NCBI RefSeq assembly: GCF_008119785.1
Contig: NZ_VSFA01000004.1
Coordinates: 186,001 to 250,000, forward strand
Origin: Micromonospora sp. MP36
Lineage (GTDB): Bacteria > Actinomycetota > Actinomycetes > Mycobacteriales > Micromonosporaceae
Direction of reading: 5' to 3'
DNA length: 64,000 nucleotides
Both the position numbers and the translations under genes were made by a program. Numbering within the stretch: position 1 is the first letter of the stretch; every line of letters starts with the position of its first letter. The notes beneath the pieces were generated by a model. It was not told the origin of the DNA, did not search any database, and saw nothing but the letters and a program-made list of their open reading frames with translations. Of this stretch, positions 15,389 to 24,292 are shown one piece after another.

Positions 15389-15880
15389 TTACGCCCCATC
15401 GGGGACGTCCATGCCGAACAGTTCTTCGGCCGTACCGCCGGTCACCGCGTCCAGCGCGGCGACCAGTTTCCGTTCCTCGTAGGTGAAATGCGACTCCAGC
15501 AGCGCGGCCAGGCCGTCCAGCTCGGCGCGGACCGCCGGGCCGTCGTCCGTCCCGGCGAGCAGCGCGTCGACCTGGCGCAGCAGGTCCGCCACCACCCGGT
15601 GGTCCTCGCTCAGTTGGGCGAGGACGGGTCGCAGCTCGGGCACCTGCTCGGCCAGGAGGCGGAACGCGCCGGCGTCCTCGCCGGTGTGGTGCCGGTCCAG
15701 CGCCGCGCAGAAGCCGACGCAGTGGGCCCGTAGCTCGCGGGACAGGCCGGTGCCGGCGCCGCCGGGGGAGTCGAGGCTCGCGCGGAGCCGGGCAAGCTCT
15801 TCGCGGAGCCAGTGGTGGATCTCGATCAACTGGGTGCCGAGGGCGGTCAGCCGTCCGGCCGGTGAGTGGGATGGGTGCAC
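15389..15880 (-). CDS. Hemerythrin-domain protein
   Basis: This protein is about 163 residues with a four-helix hemerythrin pattern. Iron ligands are spread over IEIHHWLREEL, ALDRHHTGEDAGAF, LSEDHRVVADLL and LESHFTYEERKLV. Such domains bind a di-iron centre and oxygen, NO or act as sensors. The GTG at 15880 is chosen because an AGGGGACC sequence precedes it; an earlier start is open but adds only low-complexity residues. No partner gene is adjacent. Role unknown. Confidence 0.82.
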   Translation of the reverse strand: MHPSHSPAGRLTALGTQLIEIHHWLREELARLRASLDSPGGAGTGLSRELRAHCVGFCAALDRHHTGEDAGAFRLLAEQVPELRPVLAQLSEDHRVVADLLRQVDALLAGTDDGPAVRAELDGLAALLESHFTYEERKLVAALDAVTGGTAEELFGMDVPDGA

Positions 15881-15989
15881 ATGGTCCCCTGCTGTCCCGC
15901 GCCTCCATGCCCACGGCGGCCTTCGGGCCGGGTGCACCGCGACGCTGGGCTGCACCCTACGCGAACCGGACGCCGTCCACCGCCCCGGG

Positions 15990-17321
15990 TCACTCGCCCT
16001 CGTCCGGTTCGTTCGGCTCGTGCCAGCGGGCCCGGTAGGCGGCCTCGTGCGCCTCGTGGGCGGTCCGTTCCTCGAAAACCAGTCGGCGCAGCGCCCGCCG
16101 GCCCTCGTCGAAGATCACCACCTCGGCGGCCACCATGCCGACACAAATCACGGTCAGCAGCCCCAGGGTTCCCAGCGCCGGCAGTTGGTCGACCAGCGGG
16201 GGGCAGATGGCAAGCAGCCCGAGGGTGACCACCCGGGTCCAGCTCAGGGTGTGCAGGGTCCGCAGTTGGAACAGCATGTCGCCGAGGAGGTACAGGAACA
16301 CCCCACCGAAGAGCAGCGGCTCGGCCGAGCCGCGGGCCGGCGCCCAGTCGGAGATCGTCGGACTGGTGATCTGGTGGACGATCTGCTCGGCGCCGAGCGC
16401 GAACAGGATGATCCCGGCGATCATCGGCAGGTAGCAGTACGCGTACGCGTCCCGGGCCATGGTGAGCCGGGGTTTGCCCTGTGCCGAGTGCAGGGCGATC
16501 CGGGCGGCCGGCCCGACCATGTCGTAGTGCGCCCACCAGAGGGCGGCGGTGAAGAAGATGCTGAGCACCGCCGCCCCCACCGCCGGCAGGGTGGGTGGCT
16601 GCCCGATCAGGTTGCTCCCGACGCCGACCGAGATGACCGACTCGCCCAGCGCGATGATCAGGATCAGGTCGTACCGTTCGGTCCAGTGCTCGGCCGAGGC
16701 GATGCCCCAGACCCAGGAACCCACGAGTTGGCCGGTTGTGTACTGGAGCAGCACGACCAGGGCCCACAGCCCGTCCCGGACGAGCGGCGCCCAGGAGGAG
16801 CCGTGCATGGCCGGGGGGATCAGCGCGGCGGCGAGCAGCAGCAGGGTGCTGCCCACCAGCTCCGGGGCGAATCGCCTCATCTGCCGGAGTTCGTCCGGTC
16901 TGTCCCGCACCGCGTGCCGGAGCAGCAGCAGGTGCACCAGGCGAACCACGATGTAGCTGACCGCCGCCACGACCGGCCCGGCGGCGTTGCCCCGCACGTC
17001 GTGGAACGCCTGCGGCAGCGACAGGGCGAAGGTGAACAGTGCCGCCATGCCGACCGTCATCAGCACCGGCACGAAGCCCTCGCCGAGCCGGACCCGGGTG
17101 GCGACCACGCTGTGCACCACCCACGACCACCACAGCACGGCGAGGACCAGCAGGGCGTGCAGCAGCGCCCCGCCGCTGACATCCCGCGCGGTGGACCGGG
17201 TGATGATGAAGAACGAGAAGACGAAGACCAGGTCGAAGAAGATCTCGAACCGGTCCACCCGGGCCGCGGGGGCCACCGGCACCGCGGGCCCGAGGCGCCG
17301 CCGCCACCCGAAGCCGCTCAC
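15990..17321 (-). CDS. LtrA-family (low temperature requirement protein A) membrane protein
   Basis: The 443-residue polytopic protein opens with ARVDRFEIFFDLVFVFSFFI, the LtrA signature. It contains AEHWTERYDLILIIALGESV, another strongly conserved family block, within about 10 hydrophobic segments. The family was named from a Listeria cold-sensitive mutant; biochemical function is unknown. It lies downstream of the sucB terminator on the same strand and appears monocistronic. Confidence 0.9.
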   Translation of the reverse strand: MSGFGWRRRLGPAVPVAPAARVDRFEIFFDLVFVFSFFIITRSTARDVSGGALLHALLVLAVLWWSWVVHSVVATRVRLGEGFVPVLMTVGMAALFTFALSLPQAFHDVRGNAAGPVVAAVSYIVVRLVHLLLLRHAVRDRPDELRQMRRFAPELVGSTLLLLAAALIPPAMHGSSWAPLVRDGLWALVVLLQYTTGQLVGSWVWGIASAEHWTERYDLILIIALGESVISVGVGSNLIGQPPTLPAVGAAVLSIFFTAALWWAHYDMVGPAARIALHSAQGKPRLTMARDAYAYCYLPMIAGIILFALGAEQIVHQITSPTISDWAPARGSAEPLLFGGVFLYLLGDMLFQLRTLHTLSWTRVVTLGLLAICPPLVDQLPALGTLGLLTVICVGMVAAEVVIFDEGRRALRRLVFEERTAHEAHEAAYRARWHEPNEPDEGE

Positions 17322-17399
17322 CGACCGAGTCTGTCAAGCGGGCGGCCGGCAGCGGGCCGGATTCCGGCCACCCTGCGCGGCCGGCCCGGACACGACGAA

Positions 17400-17429
17400 G
17401 GGGGCGCGCGGCGTGTGCCGCGCGCCCCC
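17400..17429. terminator. Terminator hairpin downstream of sucB
   Basis: GGGGGCGCGCGGC (17400-17412) and its exact complement (17417-17429) form a 13-bp stem with a 4-base loop. It lies 19 bases beyond the leftward sucB stop, and in that direction a short T-containing stretch follows (CTTCGTCGT). Confidence 0.75.
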
Positions 17430-17447
17430 TTGCGTGTCGTCAGGGCG

Positions 17448-19259
17448 TCAGAGCCCCAGCTCGGCCTCGAAGTTGCCGGCCTCCAGCCGCTCCTTGACCG
17501 CGACGAGGAAGCGGGCCGCGTCCGCGCCGTCGATCAGCCGGTGGTCGTACGACAGGGCCAGGTAGACCATCGAGCGGACCGCCACGACCTCGCCCAGCTC
17601 CGGGTCGTTGACCACGACCGGGCGCTTCACCACGGCACCCGTGCCGAGCATCGCCGACTGCGGCGACGGCACGATCGGGGTGTCGAAGAGGGCGCCCCGG
17701 CTGCCGGTGTTGGTCAGCGTGAAGGTCGCCCCGGCGATCTCGTCCGGGCTGATCTTGTTGGTCCGGGTGCGCTCGGCCAGGTCGGCGACCCGCTTGGCGA
17801 TCCCGCCCAGGTTGAGGTCGCCGGCGTTGTGGATGACCGGCACCAGCAGGCCCCGCTCGGTGTCCACGGCGATGCCGAGGTGCTCCGCGTCCGGGTAGGT
17901 GATGGTCCCGGCCTCAAGGTCCATCCGGGCGTTGACGATCGGGTAGGTCTGCAGCGCCTCGACCGCCGCCAGGGCGAAGAACGGCAGGAAGGACAGCTTC
18001 ACGCCGTGCCGCTGCTGGAAGGAGTCCTTCGCCTGGGCCCGCAGCTTGGCGATCTTGGTGACGTCCACCTCGATCACCGTGGTGAGCTGCGCCATCTCGT
18101 GCAGCGACTGCTGCATCCGCTTGGCGATGGCCGCCCGGATCCGGGGCAGCTTCTCGGTGGTGCCCCGCTTCGCGCTCGGCTGCGGCTTCGCGGCCGGCTT
18201 GGCCGGGGCCGGCGCCGCGGCGGCGGCCGGCTGCGCGGCCGGGACAGCCTTGGCGGCCTTCGCCTTCTCGGCCGCCTCCAGGACGTCCTGCTTGCGGATC
18301 CGCCCGCCGACGCCGGTGCCGTTGACCGAGGACAGGTTCACCCCGTGCTCGGCGGCCAGCTTGCGCACCAGCGGCGTCACGTAGCCGGCGGCCTCTTCGC
18401 CGCCGCCCTGCACGGGGGCGGTCGGACGCTGCGGGGTGGGGGCCGGCGCGGCCGGCTGCGCTGCCTGCTCGGCCCGCATCGGCTGGGCGGCGGTCTCCGC
18501 CTCCGGCGCCGGCTGGTTGTACGACACGCCCGGGGTCGGCTCCTCGGCCTTGGGCGCCGGGGCGGCCTCGACCTTCGGCTCCGGCTTCGGCTCGGGCTTG
18601 GCCTCGGGCTTCGGCGCCGGCTGGGCCGGGGCCGGGGCGGCACCGGCCGCACCGATGATCGCCAGGTCGGCGCCGACGTCGGCGGTCTCGTCCTCGGCGA
18701 CCTTGATCTCCAGCAGCGTGCCGGCGACCGGCGAGGGGATCTCCGTGTCGACCTTGTCGGTGGACACCTCCAGCAGCGGCTCGTCCACCTCGACGCTGTC
18801 GCCGACCTGCTTGAGCCAGCGGGTGACCGTACCCTCGGTGACGCTCTCGCCGAGGGCCGGCATCTTGACCGGGGTGCCCGCGCCCGACGGCGCCGGGGCC
18901 GCCTGGGCCGCCGGCTGCTCGACGGCCGGCTGCTCCGCCTCGGCCTGGGGCGCGGCGGCGGCCTCCTCGGCCTCCTCGGCCGGGGCCGCCTGCGGCGCGA
19001 CCGCCCCGCCGACCTGCTCGCCCTCGCCGGCGATGACCGCCAGCTCGCTGCCGACCTCGGCGGTCTCGTCCTCGCCGACCACGATCCGGCTCAGCACGCC
19101 CGCCGCGGGCGACGGGATCTCGGTGTCCACCTTGTCGGTGGACACCTCAAGCAGCGGCTCGTCGACCTCGACGGTGTCGCCCTCCTGCTTGAGCCAGCGG
19201 GTGACGGTGCCCTCGGTGACGCTCTCGCCGAGCCGGGGCATGGTGACCGATACCGGCAT
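17448..19259 (-). CDS. sucB: Dihydrolipoamide acyltransferase E2 of 2-oxoglutarate (2-oxoacid) dehydrogenase, two lipoyl domains
   Basis: The 603-residue E2 has two N-terminal lipoyl domains, each with [14 protein letters not shown] and lipoyl Lys at about 43 and 169. They are joined by Ala/Pro/Glu linkers. An E3-binding domain ([28 protein letters not shown]) and a C-terminal catalytic domain ending in [14 protein letters not shown] follow. It transfers succinyl (or acyl) from the lipoyl arm to CoA. lpd (E3) lies 67 bases upstream on the same strand. No E1 gene is in the window. The lipoyl groups depend on LipB/LipA encoded nearby. Confidence 0.92.
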   Translation of the reverse strand: MPVSVTMPRLGESVTEGTVTRWLKQEGDTVEVDEPLLEVSTDKVDTEIPSPAAGVLSRIVVGEDETAEVGSELAVIAGEGEQVGGAVAPQAAPAEEAEEAAAAPQAEAEQPAVEQPAAQAAPAPSGAGTPVKMPALGESVTEGTVTRWLKQVGDSVEVDEPLLEVSTDKVDTEIPSPVAGTLLEIKVAEDETADVGADLAIIGAAGAAPAPAQPAPKPEAKPEPKPEPKVEAAPAPKAEEPTPGVSYNQPAPEAETAAQPMRAEQAAQPAAPAPTPQRPTAPVQGGGEEAAGYVTPLVRKLAAEHGVNLSSVNGTGVGGRIRKQDVLEAAEKAKAAKAVPAAQPAAAAAPAPAKPAAKPQPSAKRGTTEKLPRIRAAIAKRMQQSLHEMAQLTTVIEVDVTKIAKLRAQAKDSFQQRHGVKLSFLPFFALAAVEALQTYPIVNARMDLEAGTITYPDAEHLGIAVDTERGLLVPVIHNAGDLNLGGIAKRVADLAERTRTNKISPDEIAGATFTLTNTGSRGALFDTPIVPSPQSAMLGTGAVVKRPVVVNDPELGEVVAVRSMVYLALSYDHRLIDGADAARFLVAVKERLEAGNFEAELGL

Positions 19260-19326
19260 GTTCTCCAGACTCCTTCATTCCCCTGGTGGGATCATCGCCC
19301 GTCGCCGGACGCCGCGGTTGTCGTGG

Positions 19327-20718
19327 TCAGTTGTGCGCGTGCAGCGGCTTGCCGGCGAGGGCCAGGTGCGCCTCGCCCAGGGCCTCGTTCTGCGTCGGGT
19401 GGGCGTGCACGAGCTGCGCCACCTCGGCCGGGTACGCCTCCCAGTTGTAGATGAGCTGCGCCTCACCGATCAGCTCGCCGACCCGGGCGCCGACCATGTG
19501 CACGCCGACCACCGGGCCGTCCTCGACCCGGACCAGCTTCACGTGGCCGGTGGTCTTGAGGATCTGGCTCTTGCCGTTGCCACCCAGCGGGTAGTTGTAG
19601 GTCTTGACCTTGTCGGCGCCGTACTGCTCCTTGGCCTTCGCCTCGGTCAGGCCGACCGACGCCAGCTCCGGGTCGCAGTAGGTGACCCGCGGGATGCCGG
19701 CCTCGTCGATCACGGCCGGGGTCTGGCCGGCGATCTCCTCGGCGACGAAGATGCCCTGCTGGAAGCCGCGGTGCGCGAGCTGCAGGCCCGGCACGATGTC
19801 GCCGACCGCGTAGACGTTCGGCACGCTGGTGCGCAGCCGCTCGTCGGTCAGCACGTAGCCGCGGTCCATCTTGACGCCCTGCTCCTCGTAGCCGAGGTTG
19901 GCCGTGTTCGGGCCGCGACCGACGGCGACCAGCAGCAGCTCGGCCTCGACGGTCTCGCCGCCCTGGATGGTCAGCTTGACGCCGTTCTCGGTCTTCTCGA
20001 CCTTCTCGAACGGCTTGCCGACCTTGAAGTTGATCTTCCGCTTGCGGAAGGCCCGCTCCAGCGCCTTCGACGACTCCTCGTCCTCGGCGGCGACCAGGCG
20101 GGGCAGCGCCTCGACGATGGTCACGTCCACCCCGAAGGACTTCCACACGCTGGCGAACTCGACGCCGATCACGCCGCCGCCCAGCACGATCGCCGAGGCC
20201 GGGACCCGGTCCAGGACCAGGGCGTGGTCGCTGGTGATGATCCGCTCGCCGTCGACCTCCAGGCCGGGCAGGCTCTTCGCGTACGACCCGGAGGCCAGGA
20301 CGACGTTGCGGCCGGTGTAGCGCTTGCCGTCGACCTCCACGGTGTTCGGCGCGACCAGCTTGCCGGCGCCCGCCACGAAGGTGATGTTCTTCGCGCCGCC
20401 CACCAGGCCCTGGAGGCCCTTGTAGAGCCGGGAGATCACGCCGTCCTTGTACGAGTTGACCGCGGCCATGTCGATGCCCACCAGTTCGGCCTTGACGCCG
20501 AACTGCTCCGACTCGCGGGTCTGGTCGGCGATCTCGGCGGCGTGCAGCAGCGCCTTGGTCGGGATGCAGCCGTTGTGCAGGCAGGTGCCCCCGAGCTTGC
20601 CCTTCTCGATGAGGGCGACGGACAGGTTCAGCTGGGCGGCGCGCAGCGCGGTCGCGTAGCCGCCGCTACCACCTCCGAGGATCACGATGTCGAAGGTTGC
20701 GTCGTTCGGCTCGCTCAC
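19327..20718 (-). CDS. lpdA: Dihydrolipoyl dehydrogenase (E3)
   Basis: The 463-residue flavoprotein has the FAD Rossmann motif FDIVILGGGSGGYATALRAA. Its redox disulfide block is GGTCLHNGCIPTK (Cys 46 and 51), the NAD motif is IVLGGGVIGVEFASVW, and the C-terminal His-Glu dyad region is AHPTQNEALGEAHLALAGKP. It reoxidises dihydrolipoyl groups of the E2 encoded just downstream. The GTG at 20718 with upstream GGGAG is chosen; a long in-frame extension upstream has no supporting signal. Confidence 0.94.
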   Translation of the reverse strand: MSEPNDATFDIVILGGGSGGYATALRAAQLNLSVALIEKGKLGGTCLHNGCIPTKALLHAAEIADQTRESEQFGVKAELVGIDMAAVNSYKDGVISRLYKGLQGLVGGAKNITFVAGAGKLVAPNTVEVDGKRYTGRNVVLASGSYAKSLPGLEVDGERIITSDHALVLDRVPASAIVLGGGVIGVEFASVWKSFGVDVTIVEALPRLVAAEDEESSKALERAFRKRKINFKVGKPFEKVEKTENGVKLTIQGGETVEAELLLVAVGRGPNTANLGYEEQGVKMDRGYVLTDERLRTSVPNVYAVGDIVPGLQLAHRGFQQGIFVAEEIAGQTPAVIDEAGIPRVTYCDPELASVGLTEAKAKEQYGADKVKTYNYPLGGNGKSQILKTTGHVKLVRVEDGPVVGVHMVGARVGELIGEAQLIYNWEAYPAEVAQLVHAHPTQNEALGEAHLALAGKPLHAHN

Positions 20719-20896
20719 GTTCCAACTCCCAGTTCGCGTCACTGCATCGGGGGTTACGGTGGAGTAACAGGCACACCCCACCTCGGTCATCTTGTCACCA
20801 CCGCCGACGAAGCGCGTAGTGAGGTGCCCAACGACACGTCCCCGCCACGTACGCTTGGCACCGTCTTCGATGATGTACGGGGGAGGAGTGGGTGCG

Positions 20897-21226
20897 GTGG
20901 GGCTGTTCCGACGACGTAAGCGGACGGGCGCGGTGAGTCGCGACCGGGTCGCCGAGCGCGCCGATCTGGACCACCTTGAGAGCTTCGTCCGCACCCGACG
21001 CGGGGTCGAGGCGTATCTGGAGCCACGGACCACGGTCACCGAGACCACCGTCATGCTGATCGCCGACGACGGCGAGTGGACCCGGCGGCGGGTCGGCACC
21101 CCGGAGGAGGCACGCCGCTTCGCCCACAAGCTCGCCATCCCGATCTACGACGTCCGGCTGATGGGCTACCCGCAGCGCATGCGCGACTACAACGAACGCC
21201 GCAAGCGCCGCCCCGAGCTCTTCTGA
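20897..21226 (+). CDS. Conserved small actinobacterial protein of unknown function
   Basis: A protein of about 109 residues begins VGLFRRRKRTGAVSRDRVAE. It has HLESFVRTRRGVEAYLEPRT, TTVMLIADDGEWTRRRVGTP, and ends in a basic tail ERRKRRPELF. The layout (basic start, small beta sheet, basic tail) matches a widespread unnamed actinobacterial family usually next to leucyl aminopeptidase. GGAGGAG at 20882-20888 suits the GTG at 20897; GTG 20888 is an alternative. It is divergent from lpd and convergent with pepA. Confidence 0.75.
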   Translation: MGLFRRRKRTGAVSRDRVAERADLDHLESFVRTRRGVEAYLEPRTTVTETTVMLIADDGEWTRRRVGTPEEARRFAHKLAIPIYDVRLMGYPQRMRDYNERRKRRPELF

Positions 21227-21239
21227 GCCGGACAAGCGG

Positions 21240-21270
21240 ACGGGGCGCCCCCGGGTAGGGAGCGCCCCGT
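21240..21270. terminator. Bidirectional terminator hairpin
   Basis: ACGGGGCGC (21240-21248) and GCGCCCCGT (21262-21270) form a perfect 9-bp stem between two converging genes, the small protein gene and pepA. Confidence 0.7.
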
Positions 21271-21287
21271 CGTCGCGGTGGACGGCG

Positions 21288-22856
21288 TCAGCCGTTGGCG
21301 GCGACGTCCTCGACCAGGTGGACCAGGGTGCGGACCGGGACGCCGGTGCCGCCCTTGGTCCAGTAGCCGGTCGCCTCGCCCGAGTGGTAGCCGGGGCCGG
21401 CGATGTCGATGTGCGCCCAGGCCACGTCCTCGGTGACGAACTCGCGCAGGAAGACGCCACCCTGGAGCATGTGGCCGGCCCGGTCCATGCCCGCGTTGAC
21501 CTGCGAGATGTCAGCGACGTCGGAGTCCATGCCCTTGCGCACGTCGTCCGGCAGCGGCATCGGCCAGGCCGGCTCGCCGGTGGCCTCACCGGCCGCCTTC
21601 ACCCGCTCGCACAGCTCGGGGGTGCCCATCACGCCGGCGATCTTCTTGCCCAGCGCGATCACCTGGCCGCCGGTCAGCGTCGAGGTCTCGAACAGGTAGT
21701 CGGCGCCGTCCTCGCAGGCCCGGGCGATGCCGTCGGCGAGGATCATCCGGCCCTCGGCGTCGGTGTTGAGCACCTCCACCTTCTTGCCGCTGTACATGGT
21801 GATCACGTCGCCCGGCCGGTAGCTGGTGCCCGACGGCATGTTCTCCGCCATCGGCAGGTAGCCGGTGACCGCCACGGACGGCTTGAGCGCCGCGACCGCC
21901 AGCATGGCCGCGCCGACGGCCGCCGCGCCGGCCATGTCGGACTTCATCTCCCACATGCCCTGGGCCGGCTTGATCGAGATGCCGCCGGTGTCGAAGGTGA
22001 TGCCCTTGCCGACCAGCGCCACCCGCTTGCCGTTGCCGCCACCGGCCGGGGTGTAGGTCAGCTTGACCAGCCGCGGCGGGGCCTCCGAGCCCTGCCCGAC
22101 GGCGAGGATGCCGCCGTACCCGCCGGACTTCAGCGCCGCCTCGTCGAGCACCTCGACACCGAGCCCGGCCTCCCGGGCGGCGGCGGCCACGGCCTCGGCG
22201 AACGCCGGCGGGCGCAGCTCGTTCGGGGCGGTGTTGACCCAGTCCCGGCTGGTCCGCACCGCGCCGGCGACCGCCTGGGCGCGGACGACCTCCGCCTGCG
22301 CGGTCGCGTCGGCGGCGTCCGGCACCGCGATCAGCACGTCGGCCACCGGCTCGCGCCGGCCCGGCTGCGGCTTGGTCTTGTAGCCGGCGAACCGGTAGCC
22401 GCCGAGCAGCGCACCCTCGGCGACCGCGCGCAGCGCGGCCGGGGCGTCGGCGTCGTCGGGCAGCGGCAGGGCCAGCGCCACGCGCGGCGCGCCGGCCAGG
22501 GCGCGGACCGCCGCGCCGGCGGCCCGGCGCAGCGTCTCCGGGGCCGGGGCCGCGCCGGACGGCTCGGGGCCGAGGCCGACGGCGGTGACGACCGGGGCGG
22601 TGATCGTGCCCAGCGTGGCCAGCTTGATCACCTCACCGGGGCCGCCGGTGGCACCGAGCAGTGCCAGCGTCTCGGTCAGCTTGCCGTCGAACGCGGCGGC
22701 GATGCTCTCCGCGCCGCTGGCCAGCAGCAGGGTGCCGGCGGGTGAGCCGGAACCCTGCTCTGCGGTCTGGCTGTGCACGCCGATCACGATCGCGTCGACG
22801 GCGAGTTCGGCGGGGTCGGTGTCGACCAGGCTGAGGGTGGTGCGGGGCGATGTCAC
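21288..22856 (-). CDS. pepA: Leucyl aminopeptidase (M17)
   Basis: The 522-residue cytosolic aminopeptidase has the M17 metal and catalytic blocks VGKGITFDTGGISIKP, EMKSDMAGAAAV and the signature NTDAEGRMILADGIARA. The C-terminal GPGYHSGEATGYWTKGGTGV region is also present. The N-terminal third is the variable macro-like domain. It releases N-terminal residues from peptides using two metal ions. It is divergent from gcvT with about 160 bases between them. Confidence 0.94.
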   Translation of the reverse strand: MTSPRTTLSLVDTDPAELAVDAIVIGVHSQTAEQGSGSPAGTLLLASGAESIAAAFDGKLTETLALLGATGGPGEVIKLATLGTITAPVVTAVGLGPEPSGAAPAPETLRRAAGAAVRALAGAPRVALALPLPDDADAPAALRAVAEGALLGGYRFAGYKTKPQPGRREPVADVLIAVPDAADATAQAEVVRAQAVAGAVRTSRDWVNTAPNELRPPAFAEAVAAAAREAGLGVEVLDEAALKSGGYGGILAVGQGSEAPPRLVKLTYTPAGGGNGKRVALVGKGITFDTGGISIKPAQGMWEMKSDMAGAAAVGAAMLAVAALKPSVAVTGYLPMAENMPSGTSYRPGDVITMYSGKKVEVLNTDAEGRMILADGIARACEDGADYLFETSTLTGGQVIALGKKIAGVMGTPELCERVKAAGEATGEPAWPMPLPDDVRKGMDSDVADISQVNAGMDRAGHMLQGGVFLREFVTEDVAWAHIDIAGPGYHSGEATGYWTKGGTGVPVRTLVHLVEDVAANG

Positions 22857-23018
22857 TGAAGCTACTCCGGGCGGGCCGGGCCGGCCGCGTGGTCGCGTAC
22901 CGGCGATGAAGGTCTCCGGCGCAACCTACCCGCCGGACGCGTGGCTGTCCCGCCGATGGGCCTCCGACGGGTCCCGCCGATGCTAACCAGGCGTTCAGCG
23001 GGCGGTAAGTTGCCACCC

Positions 23019-24149
23019 ATGACCGAGGTGACCTCCGACGCCGCCGCGACCCGGCTGCGCCGTTCCCCGCTGCACGAGCGGCACACTGCCGCCGGCGCCA
23101 AGTTCGCCCCCTTCGGGGGCTGGGAGATGCCGCTGGAGTACGCCGGTGGCGGCGTGCTCAAGGAGCACACCGCGGTGCGTACCGGGGTGGGTGTCTTCGA
23201 CGTCTCGCACCTCGGCAAGGCGCGGATCACCGGGCCGGGCGCCGCGGACTTCGTCAACGCCTGCCTCACCAACGACCTCGGCCGGATCAGCCCCGGCAAG
23301 GCGCAGTACACCCTGTGCTGCGACGAGGCGACCGGCGGCGTGGTGGACGACATCATCGCCTACCTGCACGCCGACGACCACGTCTTCCTGGTGCCGAACG
23401 CGGCGAACACCGCCGAGGTGGTCCGCCGCCTGCGCGCCGCCGCGCCGGCCGGGCTGGCCATCTCCGACGAGCACGAGGCGTACGCGGTCCTCGCGGTGCA
23501 GGGGCCGCGCTCGGCGGACCTGCTGGCCGCGCTGGGCCTGCCCACCGAGCACGACTACATGAGCTTCTCCACCGCGACCCTGGACGGTCTCGGGCTGACC
23601 GTGTGCCGCACCGGCTACACCGGCGAGCTCGGCTACGAGCTGGTGATCCCGGCCGAGCACGCGCTGGCCGTCTGGGACGCGCTGTTCGCCGCCGGGGCGG
23701 CGTACGAACTGCGGGCCTGCGGGCTGGCCGCGCGGGACACCCTGCGCACCGAGATGGGGTACCCGCTGCACGGGCAGGACCTCTCGCTGGAGATCACCCC
23801 GGTGCAGGCCCGCTCCGGCTGGGCGGTGGGCTGGGACAAGCCGGCCTTCTGGGGCCGGGACGTGCTGCTCGCCGAGAAGGCGGCCGGCCCCCGGCGTACG
23901 CTGCGCGGGCTGGAGGCGGTCGACCGGGCCATCCCGCGCCCGGGGATGGCCGTGTACGCCGGCGACACCCGGGTCGGCACCATCACCAGCGGCACGTTCA
24001 GCCCGACCAAGAAGCAGGGCATCGCGCTGGCCCTGATCGACACCGAGCCCAAGCTCGCCGACGGCGAGATCGTCGACGTCGACATCCGCGGCCGCCGCGC
24101 CCAACTGCGCCTCACCCGCCCCCCCTTCGTCAAGCCCTCGGTCCGCTAG
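23019..24149 (+). CDS. gcvT: Glycine cleavage system T protein (aminomethyltransferase)
   Basis: The 376-residue folate-dependent enzyme starts at ATG 23019 ([20 protein letters not shown]). It contains [51 protein letters not shown] and [20 protein letters not shown], all typical of GcvT. It transfers the methylene group from the lipoylated H protein to tetrahydrofolate. The H and P proteins are not in the window. The in-frame extension upstream to 22941 lacks a ribosome site and family similarity. Confidence 0.93.
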   Translation: MTEVTSDAAATRLRRSPLHERHTAAGAKFAPFGGWEMPLEYAGGGVLKEHTAVRTGVGVFDVSHLGKARITGPGAADFVNACLTNDLGRISPGKAQYTLCCDEATGGVVDDIIAYLHADDHVFLVPNAANTAEVVRRLRAAAPAGLAISDEHEAYAVLAVQGPRSADLLAALGLPTEHDYMSFSTATLDGLGLTVCRTGYTGELGYELVIPAEHALAVWDALFAAGAAYELRACGLAARDTLRTEMGYPLHGQDLSLEITPVQARSGWAVGWDKPAFWGRDVLLAEKAAGPRRTLRGLEAVDRAIPRPGMAVYAGDTRVGTITSGTFSPTKKQGIALALIDTEPKLADGEIVDVDIRGRRAQLRLTRPPFVKPSVR

Positions 24150-24163
24150 CCCCCGCTCACGGC

Positions 24164-24218
24164 GATCATGAAGTTGTTGTCCCGACACGCCGTAGTCGAC
24201 GGCAACAACTTCATGATC
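24164..24218. repeat. Interspersed inverted repeat, probable actinobacterial GATCATGAAGTTGTTG element
   Basis: GATCATGAAGTTGTTG (24164-24179) and its exact complement (24203-24218) flank a 23-base loop. It lies just after gcvT, so it may double as a terminator. The ATGAAGTTGTTG arm is unusually AT-rich for this genome and resembles a repeat I recall in many Micromonospora intergenic regions (unverified). Confidence 0.65.
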
Positions 24219-24220
24219 AA

Positions 24221-24260
24221 CCGGGCCGGGCTGGGCCGGGCTGGGCCGGGCCGGGGCGGG
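24221..24260. repeat. Short GC-only low-complexity tract
   Basis: Tandem near-copies of CCGGGCTGGG/CCGGGCCGGG fill the 40 bases after the inverted repeat. No gene was seen in 24219-24292. Confidence 0.6.
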
Positions 24261-24292
24261 GCGCGCGGCAGTGCAGGGTGGCGAGAGCGTGG

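Noticed and set aside
15483..19454. A plus-strand open frame of more than 1,300 codons
   Set aside because: It is antisense to LtrA, sucB and lpd, which have clear family motifs; its product is low-complexity.
24221..24260. GC-only tandem tract considered as a regulatory repeat
   Set aside because: It is simple low-complexity sequence common in such genomes, without symmetry or spacing that suggests binding sites.
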